This document shows, one piece after another, positions 1 through 5,928 of a DNA stretch of 7,396 nucleotides. The notes under the pieces were generated by a model. It had not been told where the DNA came from and searched no databases. It saw nothing but the letters and a program-made list of their open reading frames with translations. Origin of the DNA: Tidjanibacter sp. Lineage in GTDB: Bacteria > Bacteroidota > Bacteroidia > Bacteroidales > Rikenellaceae. The translations under genes and the position numbers were made by a program. The DNA lies in NCBI GenBank assembly GCA_017379955.1, contig JAFNVE010000089.1:1-7396 (forward strand), read 5' to 3'. How positions within the stretch are numbered: the stretch's first letter is position 1; the number at the start of each line of letters is the position of its first letter.

Positions 1-2331
1 ATTGAGGATTGCTGTCTCGGTAACGGTGCGCAGACCCTCTGCACCCAACATCTTGATATAGCCATAGGTGATGGGCAGAAGCAGTGCGCTACCCCAAGGC
101 GACGAAGATACTGCGGTGATACCCTGCTCGCCACCTGTCGGAACAACCGAGTGCGAGGGAAGGAAGGGTACCAAGTGCTGAGCCACACATACGGGACCCA
201 CACCAGGGCCACCACCACCGTGAGGCATAGCAAAGGTCTTATGCAGATTCAGATGGCAGACATCGGCACCGATATAGCCTGGATTAGTCAGACCCACCTG
301 TGCGTTCATATTTGCACCATCCATATATACCTGACCACCAGCATCGTGTACCAAATCCACCATCTCGCGGATACGGCTCTCAAATACGCCGTGGGTCGAG
401 GGGTAGGTAATCATCACGCCACACAACTCGGCAGCATACTGCTCTGTCTTGGCCTTCAAGTCCTCTACATCGATATTGCCTGCTGCATCGCAAGCCACGG
501 TGACAATCTTCATACCTGCCATCGCTGCCGAAGCGGGGTTTGTGCCGTGTGCCGAGGCGGGAATCAGTACAATGTTGCGGTAACCCTGACCACGGCTCTG
601 GTGCCAAGCACGGATAATCATCAGACCGGTGTACTCACCCGCAGCACCCGAGTTGGGCTGCAAGGTAGCACCTGCAAAGCCTGTGACAACTGCCAGGTCG
701 TGTTCGAGTTCGGCAATCATCTCCATATAGCCCTCGGCCTGCGACAGAGGAGCAAAGGGGTGCATATCGGTAAAGCCACTGAGCGACAGAGGCATCATAG
801 TCACGGCGGGGTTGAGTTTCATAGTACACGAGCCGAGCGATATCATACTATCAGCCAGCGAGATATCGCGGTGCTCCAATCGTTTGATATAGCGCATCAT
901 CTCGGTCTCGGTGTGATATTTAGAGAATACCTCCTCAGTCATAAAGGGGCTCTTGCGGCTCAGGCTCTCGGGGAGAGGTGCACCCTCCACCCACTTCACC
1001 TTCTTCGGTGCGCGCTTGCCTGCCGCCTCAGCGAAGATAGCCACAATCTGCTCTACATCCTCCTCGGTGGTCATCTCGTCAAGACTCAGACGCACCTTAT
1101 CCTCGGCGGGATAGTAGAAGTTGATGCCACGCTCCAAAGCGGCCTGCTGGACAACAGCAGCCTCAGCACTTACCTCGATAGTGTCGAAGTAGTGCTCCGA
1201 GATGGGCGAGTAACCCAACTCCTTCAACGCTTCAGTAACGGTAGTAGCCGCGCTGTGGATATGCTCGGCGATAGCCTTGATACCCTCCGGACCGTGATAT
1301 GCTGCATAGAGGCCAGACATAGTGGCCATAAGTGCAGATGCAGTACAGATGTTTGAGGTTGCTCTCTCGCGCTTGATATGCTGCTCTCGGGTTTGGAGAG
1401 CCATACGGAGAGCCTTGTTGTCAAGACGGTCTACCGACACACCGATAATACGGCCAGGCATCTGACGCTTGTAGGCCTCGCGGGTTGTCATAAAGCCTGC
1501 GCTGGGGCCACCAAAGCCCATCGGTAGACCCATACGCTGCGACGAGCCGACAGCGATATCGGCACCCCACTCAGCGGGAGTGGTGAGCAGTGCAAGCGAC
1601 ATCAGGTCACAAATGGCACTCACCTTAGCACCTGCGGCGTGTGCAGCCTCGGCAAAGGCAGCGTAGTCGCACACCTCGCCACGAGCAGCGGGGTACTGCA
1701 CCATAGCACCGAACTCCTTGCCTGTAAATTCGTATGTGGCGTAGTTGTCGGTAACAATCTCAATGCCGAACGGCTCACTGCGGGTAATCAGCACATCGAG
1801 AGTCTGCGGGAAGATATTCTCGTCGACAAACATAACATTTACCCCTGCCGCTACCTGCTGTTTGGTGCGCAGAGCGAAGCTCATCAGCATAGCCTCAGCA
1901 GCCGCAGTCGCCTCGTCGAGGAGCGAGCAGTTGCCAATCTCCATACCTGTCAGCGAGATAGTCATCGTCTGGAAGTTGAGCAGAGCCTCCAAACGACCCT
2001 GCGAAATCTCAGCCTGATAGGGGGTGTATGAGGTGTACCACGAGGGATTCTCAAAGACATTGCGCATAATCACCGCGGGGGTTGCCGAGGGATAGTAACC
2101 CATACCGATAAAGGAGCGGTAGGGGGTGTTCTTGGCTGCCAGAGCGCGGATGCGTGCGGCATACTCCCACTCGCTCATACCCTCGCCCACTGCCAACGGC
2201 TTGCGCAGACGAATACCGGCGGGAATAACCTGAGAGATGAGCTCCTCAACACTCTCGACGCCAATCTTATCAAGCATAGCCTTGCGCTCATCGCCAACAA
2301 GACCAATCTGCCTATCAACAAATTTTTTCAT
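1..2331 (-). CDS. gcvP: Glycine dehydrogenase (decarboxylating), P-protein of the glycine cleavage system; 3' end cut by window edge
   Basis: This is the PLP-dependent P-protein, which decarboxylates glycine and passes the aminomethyl group to the lipoyl arm of GcvH in the cytoplasm. The frame is open from the ATG at 2329-2331 to base 1, giving 777 residues of a family that usually has about 950, so the C-terminus lies outside the window. Both halves of the single-chain form are present. The N-terminal half has the LDE of the LLDEATAAAEAM block at residues 138-140. The C-terminal half has SLGSCTMKLN at 498-507, a PSTHGVFE block around His647, and NLHKTF followed by a glycine-rich HGGGGPG stretch; Lys698 is the expected PLP Schiff-base lysine. 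The opening KKFVDRQIG matches the family's usual start, with RQIG in place of RHIG. There is no clear Shine-Dalgarno sequence. The gene lies 320 bp downstream of the nucleotidase gene on the same strand, beyond a terminator-like palindrome. No gcvT or gcvH is visible. Identification is firm. Confidence 0.97.
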   Translation of the reverse strand, partial: MKKFVDRQIGLVGDERKAMLDKIGVESVEELISQVIPAGIRLRKPLAVGEGMSEWEYAARIRALAAKNTPYRSFIGMGYYPSATPAVIMRNVFENPSWYTSYTPYQAEISQGRLEALLNFQTMTISLTGMEIGNCSLLDEATAAAEAMLMSFALRTKQQVAAGVNVMFVDENIFPQTLDVLITRSEPFGIEIVTDNYATYEFTGKEFGAMVQYPAARGEVCDYAAFAEAAHAAGAKVSAICDLMSLALLTTPAEWGADIAVGSSQRMGLPMGFGGPSAGFMTTREAYKRQMPGRIIGVSVDRLDNKALRMALQTREQHIKRERATSNICTASALMATMSGLYAAYHGPEGIKAIAEHIHSAATTVTEALKELGYSPISEHYFDTIEVSAEAAVVQQAALERGINFYYPAEDKVRLSLDEMTTEEDVEQIVAIFAEAAGKRAPKKVKWVEGAPLPESLSRKSPFMTEEVFSKYHTETEMMRYIKRLEHRDISLADSMISLGSCTMKLNPAVTMMPLSLSGFTDMHPFAPLSQAEGYMEMIAELEHDLAVVTGFAGATLQPNSGAAGEYTGLMIIRAWHQSRGQGYRNIVLIPASAHGTNPASAAMAGMKIVTVACDAAGNIDVEDLKAKTEQYAAELCGVMITYPSTHGVFESRIREMVDLVHDAGGQVYMDGANMNAQVGLTNPGYIGADVCHLNLHKTFAMPHGGGGPGVGPVCVAQHLVPFLPSHSVVPTGGEQGITAVSSSPWGSALLLPITYGYIKMLGAEGLRTVTETAILN

Positions 2332-2372
2332 CTTTGGTTGTATTTAGTTTTCTTTTACTTTCGTTTATTTTA

Positions 2373-2431
2373 GGGAGGTTAGGGAGTTTAAGGAATTTAG
2401 GGAATTTAGGGAATTTAGGGAATTTAGGGAA
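2373..2431. repeat. 9-bp tandem array A (GGGAATTTA)
   Basis: About 6.5 head-to-tail units of 9 bp are present. The units at 2400, 2409 and 2418 are identical (GGGAATTTA). The unit at 2391 differs by one base (AGGAATTTA), those at 2373 and 2382 are more diverged (GGGAGGTTA, GGGAGTTTA), and a partial GGGAA closes the array at 2427-2431. Degeneracy rises toward the gcvP side, as often seen at one edge of a slippage-prone array. The nearer edge lies about 42 bp upstream of the gcvP start, so the array is in its leader or promoter zone. Function is unknown. Confidence 0.9.
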
Positions 2432-2444
2432 CGACGTCCACTAA

Positions 2445-2518
2445 TCCTATGATTTCCTATTACTCCTATTTTCTCCTATTGTTCCTATTACTCCTATTAT
2501 TCCTATTACTCCTATTAC
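2445..2518. repeat. 9/10-bp tandem array B (TCCTATTAC-like)
   Basis: The core TCCTAT recurs eight times, starting at 2445, 2455, 2464, 2474, 2483, 2492, 2501 and 2510. The intervals are 10, 9, 10, 9, 9, 9 and 9 bp. The three-base linkers vary (TAC, TTG, TAT and similar). The sequence differs from array A but the period is essentially the same, and only about 13 bp separate the two. On the minus strand it reads as AGGA-rich units, so the two arrays are roughly opposed in purine/pyrimidine polarity. There is no coding potential: the minus strand soon hits TAA/TAG and the plus strand has no usable start. Confidence 0.88.
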
Positions 2519-2529
2519 ATCTACCACCC

Positions 2530-2653
2530 AAAAAGTCATATGGCTGAGGGATTTTTAGGCGGAGCAGTTTTTGGGGAAGCGAGCATACTAAGTCGTATGT
2601 GAGCGACACAAAAAAAATGCTCCAACACCAAAATCACCAGCCAGATGGCTTTT
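2530..2653. repeat. Long imperfect palindrome with a nested central hairpin; possible terminator of the nucleotidase gene or REP/MITE-like element
   Basis: The left arm (about 2531-2573) and right arm (about 2609-2653) are reverse complements with mismatches and about one base of slippage. Blocks AAAAGtCATaTGGCT (2531-2545) and 2639-2653 pair at 13 of 15 positions. GATTTT and GGAGCA followed by a T-run also recur, as ATTTT/AAAAT and GGAGCA/TGCTCC pairs. In the loop, CATAC (2584-2588) and GTATG (2595-2599) form a second small hairpin. The right arm overlaps two bases of the TAA stop of the minus-strand nucleotidase gene, and the far arm ends in a T5 run read in that direction, so the element could terminate that transcript. 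I see no flanking target duplication. The CATAC-GTATGTGAGCG core resembles intergenic motifs I recall from Bacteroidales genomes, but I cannot confirm that here. Confidence 0.75.
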
Positions 2654-4100
2654 ATCTCTGGCGAATATCAACTCGCGGAGTGTTGTCAGGCACAAACGGC
2701 TCGCCCTTCTGGAAGTAGTTCTCCAAAATGGTAGTCACCAAATCGGTAAATCCTGTGGGAAGAGGACGGGTAAAGTTGTAAGCGGTATAGATATAATCTG
2801 CCAACACAACGCTATATTTCTCCTTTGCAGGATAGATTTTGTGGTCGAAGATTACATCCACTGCATCGCCCTTCTCGTCGGTGATTACGGTATATGTCAG
2901 GCCCGAGGGCAAAAGGTCGCGTGAGTGTGACTCCTTGGGGTTGGTAGTGTCGTTGAACTTATTCATAATCAACTCCTTCAACTCTGCAAGCGACATCTCA
3001 ACCCTGATACCGCGGCTGGCAAAGGGGTCAACTGCAAAAATCGAAGCGCGATTCAAATCACCTGCTGCAAAGCCATCAACACGCACACCACCCTGATGGT
3101 AGAAGGCGAAGTCGCTTTTGAGTTCCTTGCGCAGCAGGTCGCTCAGCAGATTGGCAACGCCTGTTTTGTCAGAATCGGCAGCCACCGTGCCCACAATCTC
3201 CTTCATAGTGGGGACATCATAATACTTCTCAATCTTCTGCTCCCACTCCTCGGAGGTGGCAATATCGGATGTCGGAACGAGGTGGTTCTCAATCGAGATA
3301 ATCTTCTTGCCCTGCATCTTGATTGTGGTGACACCGATATTTTTCAGGCTCTTACCTGTCTGAGTGACAAGTGTTTCGCCCATCATCTCACCATTGGGGA
3401 GTGTGGTGTGGGTGTGGCCACCAACCAGGATATCCATCTCAGGAAGTGCCTCAACCAGACGGGGATCCATATCGTAGCCGAGGTGCGAAATGCCAATCAG
3501 CACATCGCAACTATCCGCCAGCGTACGCAACGAAGCAGCAGTTGCAAATGCATCGGGGAACTCGGTGCCTACGAAAATCTCATCATCACCATCGGGGTGA
3601 CCATTTTTGAAATTGGTGATAAAGCCCGTAAAACCAAACTTAACGCCACCTATCTCCTTGATGACGTATGCCTTAGGCTGAGCAAGTGCAGTTGTACCCG
3701 TATTGATATTTGCGCAGATAATATCAAACTCGGCCTCCGACACACGCTTATTGAGTACCTCCAAGCCTTTGTCAAATTCGTGGTTACCGAAGATTGCCAC
3801 GTCGTAGTCAAGTTCGTTCATCAGCTCAATGACGGGCTGTCCGCTCTCGGGTGCCATATCGACGTATGGGTTACCGGTAACACGGTCGCCTGCATCGACA
3901 AGGATTACCTCAGCAGTATCTGCCGCACGCACTCCCTCAACATAGGAGGCCAGCAGAGGGAACTTGGCAATCTCGCCGTGAATATCGTTAGTCGAAATAA
4001 GAACGAAGGTCTGCTTAGCCCCACACGAGCATAACATCAGAGCCAAGACAAGTGTTGCAACACCTTTGCTTAGCATACGAAGAGAATTATTCTTGTACAT
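2652..4100 (-). CDS. Lipoprotein 5'-nucleotidase / metallophosphoesterase (UshA/CpdB family)
   Basis: This is a 482-residue two-domain enzyme predicted to hydrolyse 5'-nucleotides, or related phosphoesters, to nucleosides and phosphate at the cell envelope. An N-terminal signal (residues 1-25, hydrophobic core VATLVLALML) ends in L-C-S-C, so Cys26 is the likely lipidated residue. No acidic surface-export signal follows, which favours a periplasm-facing lipoprotein. The metallophosphatase domain carries all expected motifs: DIHG (39-42), DAGD (69-72), GNHEFD (105-110; His107 and Asp110 match the catalytic dyad), SHLG (His206) and GGHTHT (227-232). The C-terminal nucleotidase domain shows GGVR (337-340), DPF (358-360) and PSGLTYTV (398-405). 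The usual GGDG-type loop near the end appears replaced by YIYTAYNF (436-443), so substrate preference is uncertain. Met9 is an alternative start, but Met1 gives the better positively charged signal n-region. The gene diverges from the nucleoside kinase gene, and its stop abuts a palindrome. Confidence 0.93.
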   Translation of the reverse strand: MYKNNSLRMLSKGVATLVLALMLCSCGAKQTFVLISTNDIHGEIAKFPLLASYVEGVRAADTAEVILVDAGDRVTGNPYVDMAPESGQPVIELMNELDYDVAIFGNHEFDKGLEVLNKRVSEAEFDIICANINTGTTALAQPKAYVIKEIGGVKFGFTGFITNFKNGHPDGDDEIFVGTEFPDAFATAASLRTLADSCDVLIGISHLGYDMDPRLVEALPEMDILVGGHTHTTLPNGEMMGETLVTQTGKSLKNIGVTTIKMQGKKIISIENHLVPTSDIATSEEWEQKIEKYYDVPTMKEIVGTVAADSDKTGVANLLSDLLRKELKSDFAFYHQGGVRVDGFAAGDLNRASIFAVDPFASRGIRVEMSLAELKELIMNKFNDTTNPKESHSRDLLPSGLTYTVITDEKGDAVDVIFDHKIYPAKEKYSVVLADYIYTAYNFTRPLPTGFTDLVTTILENYFQKGEPFVPDNTPRVDIRQR

Positions 4101-4136
4101 TATTTTGATGATTTTATATTTTATACCTCTTATTAA

Positions 4137-4168
4137 CTTGACAAAGTTAGAAAAAAAAACTATCTTTC
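4137..4168 (+). promoter_or_regulatory. Putative Bacteroidota promoter for the nucleoside kinase gene
   Basis: CTTG (4137-4140) is one base from the -33 consensus TTTG. TATCTTTC (4161-4168) is one base from the -7 consensus TAnnTTTG. The spacer of 20 bp (4141-4160) is within the usual 19-21. Transcription would start near 4175, giving a leader of about 28 nt. The spacer contains the -7 element of the opposing promoter and a run of nine A (4151-4159). Confidence 0.55.
4142..4149 (-). promoter_or_regulatory. Putative Bacteroidota -7 element for the 5'-nucleotidase gene
   Basis: On the minus strand this reads TAACTTTG, an exact match to the Bacteroidota -7 consensus TAnnTTTG. It lies about 41 bp upstream of the ATG at 4098-4100, leaving an A/T-rich leader without a Shine-Dalgarno sequence. 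No good TTTG -33 element sits 19-21 bp further upstream. Only the -7 half is well supported. Confidence 0.6.
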
Positions 4169-4202
4169 GTGCAGGATTTTTTTACAATTTTCTTTTTGAA
4201 AT

Positions 4203-5870
4203 ATGGAACACATCAAGATAGTCTGCAAGAATTGCAATAGCGAGCTTTTTGTCGATTGGGGAACACGCCTCAAAGATGTTGCAAAGATGATTGCCACACC
4301 CGACAAAAAGGAGCCGTGGCTGGCAGCATACGTCAACAACTCTATCCGCGAACTCGACTACCGTATCTGCGAGCCGGTTACGGTAAAGTTTATAGATATC
4401 ACACATTTTGAGGGTATTAGAGTATATCAGCGCACACTATTTATGATACTCCACAAGGCGGTGCACGACCTCTATCCCGACAACCGCTTCCGCATCAAAC
4501 ACTCCCTCTCCAAGGGTTTTTATTGCGAGTTGGAGGGGATAACTCCCAGCGAGGAGGTTGCGGCTCGGGTGCGTGAAAGAGTTGACGAACTGATTGCGCA
4601 GAACATCCCCATTGTGCGCAACAAGATGCTCAAAGAGGAGGCTATCGAGATATACAGACAACTCGGCTTTGAGGATAAGATTGCGATTATCAACTCCCGA
4701 CCTCATCTCTATGTCACAGTCTACCGTCTGGCAGATATGGCGGGCTACTTCTATGGCGCACTTGCCCCATCGACAGGCCTCATCCACCTATACGATTTTC
4801 GCCCCTACGGAGAGGGATTTCATATCACCTGTCCGCGTCGCACAGAGCCTTCGAAGCTCGAAAATGTAGTGCCTCAGCAGAAGATGTACGAGGTATTCAG
4901 TGAGTACAAGGATTGGGTAGATATTATCGGTGTGTCAAATGTAGGCCCTCTGAATCAGATGATTAGCAACGGCAAGAGCACAGGACTTATCCAGATTGCC
5001 GAGGCTCTGCACGAGAAGAAGATTGGCAAGATTGCCGACACGATTGCCGAGGCTCACGCTGAGCGCGGAGTGCGTATGGTGCTGATTGCCGGCCCCTCGT
5101 CGAGCGGCAAGACAACCTTCTGCAAACGACTCGGCATCGGACTCGGAGTGCTCGGTTTCCACCCCCAAAGCATATCGCTTGACGACTACTTTGTAGACCG
5201 CACAAAGACCCCACGCGATGAGAGTGGCGACTACGACTTTGAGGCATTGGAGGCTATCGACCTCGAACTCTTCAACGACCATCTGCGCCGACTCTTTGCG
5301 GGCGAGGCGGTAGTGCTGCCACGATATAATTTCATCACCGGACTGAGAGAGTGGCACGACAAACCACTGCAACTCGACGACCGCTCGATACTCCTGGTGG
5401 AGGGCATTCACGGCCTCAACCCAAGACTTACTGACGGAGTGGCAGACAACCTCAAATTCAGAGTCTACATCTCGGCTCTGACCTCGATTTCGATGGATGA
5501 CCTATCGCGCATCCCGACAACCGATAACAGACTGCTGCGCAGGATGATACGCGACTTCGCCACACGCGGTTGCGACGCCACGGCAACCCTCCAACGCTGG
5601 GCAAGTGTGCGCAAGGGCGAGGACAAACATATCTTCCCCTATCAGGAAAATGCCGATGTGATGTTCAACTCCTCACTCTTCTATGAGATACCCGTTTTGA
5701 AGGCCTACGCTCTGCCACTGTTGCATAGCGTGCCCGACACCGTAGAGGAGTATGCCGAGGCCCGCCGATTGTTCAAGTTCCTGGACAACTTCCTGCCCAT
5801 CGACACCAACGACATCCCGCCCACCTCAATCCTTCGCGAGTTCGTCGGAGGAAGTTCGTTTAAGTATTAA
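4203..5870 (+). CDS. Nucleoside kinase (uridine-kinase/PRK family) with threonyl-tRNA-synthetase-like N-terminal region
   Basis: This 555-residue cytoplasmic kinase is predicted to phosphorylate a nucleoside, probably uridine and/or cytidine, using a purine nucleotide donor. The kinase domain occupies roughly residues 285-500. It has Walker A GPSSSGKTT (297-305, Lys303), SLDDYF (325-330; Asp327/Asp328 candidate catalytic or Mg-binding acids), LLVEGIHGLN (397-406) and an arginine-rich lid region LLRRMIRD (444-451). Residues 1-65 look like a TGS-type beta-grasp domain. They are followed by a region resembling the ThrRS second additional domain, with H84-K-A-V-H88 then LYPD, and a later FHITC (206-210). 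No aminoacylation domain is present, so this is not a synthetase. At 555 residues it is far longer than the roughly 210-residue Udk, but this fused form is known in Bacteroidota and some other bacteria. The ATG at 4203 has no Shine-Dalgarno sequence. The gene is monocistronic, ending at the terminator stem. Substrate is inferred. Confidence 0.92.
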   Translation: MEHIKIVCKNCNSELFVDWGTRLKDVAKMIATPDKKEPWLAAYVNNSIRELDYRICEPVTVKFIDITHFEGIRVYQRTLFMILHKAVHDLYPDNRFRIKHSLSKGFYCELEGITPSEEVAARVRERVDELIAQNIPIVRNKMLKEEAIEIYRQLGFEDKIAIINSRPHLYVTVYRLADMAGYFYGALAPSTGLIHLYDFRPYGEGFHITCPRRTEPSKLENVVPQQKMYEVFSEYKDWVDIIGVSNVGPLNQMISNGKSTGLIQIAEALHEKKIGKIADTIAEAHAERGVRMVLIAGPSSSGKTTFCKRLGIGLGVLGFHPQSISLDDYFVDRTKTPRDESGDYDFEALEAIDLELFNDHLRRLFAGEAVVLPRYNFITGLREWHDKPLQLDDRSILLVEGIHGLNPRLTDGVADNLKFRVYISALTSISMDDLSRIPTTDNRLLRRMIRDFATRGCDATATLQRWASVRKGEDKHIFPYQENADVMFNSSLFYEIPVLKAYALPLLHSVPDTVEEYAEARRLFKFLDNFLPIDTNDIPPTSILREFVGGSSFKY

Positions 5871-5872
5871 AA

Positions 5873-5912
5873 AAAACAGAGCCGAGTAAGATTGTTTACT
5901 CGGCTCTGTTTT
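5873..5912. terminator. Bidirectional intrinsic terminator between convergent genes
   Basis: A perfect 17-bp inverted repeat, with arms 5873-5889 and 5896-5912, encloses a six-base loop. The GC-rich core AGAGCCGAG is flanked by an A-run on the left (from 5869) and TTTT (5909-5912) on the right, so it works as a rho-independent terminator from either direction. It begins three bases after the nucleoside kinase stop and lies 17 bp from the typA stop, so it probably ends both transcripts. Confidence 0.93.
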
Positions 5913-5928
5913 ATTGATTACTATTCTC

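Larger units (their letters stand above)
2332..2651. other. Gene-free spacer between gcvP and the 5'-nucleotidase gene
   Basis: This 320-bp stretch has no supportable ORF. Going from gcvP, it holds an A/T-rich leader of about 40 bp, tandem array A, a short unique stretch around 2432-2444, tandem array B, and an imperfect palindrome running into the nucleotidase stop codon. I could not pick out a convincing TAnnTTTG promoter element for gcvP or a glycine riboswitch. The gcvP promoter must be weakly matched, inside the arrays, or upstream. Confidence 0.8.

Noticed and set aside
151..1356. 401-codon open frame on the plus strand
   Set aside because: It is the antisense shadow of gcvP. The product resembles no family I know, while the minus strand gives an unmistakable P-protein with its PLP lysine.
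2373..2518. CRISPR array
   Set aside because: Units of 9-10 bp follow each other directly, with no unique spacers, and no cas genes are nearby.
2445..2518. Small repeat-encoded peptide in array B
   Set aside because: The 9-bp period would keep a frame, but two 10-bp steps shift it, the minus strand contains TAA/TAG, and there is no plausible start.
2332..2651. Glycine riboswitch upstream of gcvP
   Set aside because: The leader consists of tandem arrays and a palindrome. I could not find the conserved paired aptamer core expected for a glycine riboswitch.
3096..4034. 312-codon open frame on the plus strand
   Set aside because: It lies antisense to the 5'-nucleotidase, whose metal-binding motifs are intact. 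The plus-strand product is low-quality and Cys/His-rich, as expected for a shadow frame.
4437..5411. Minus-strand open frames of 86-158 codons inside the nucleoside kinase gene
   Set aside because: They are opposite-strand shadows of a gene with clear Walker A and kinase motifs. No start signals or recognisable products are present.
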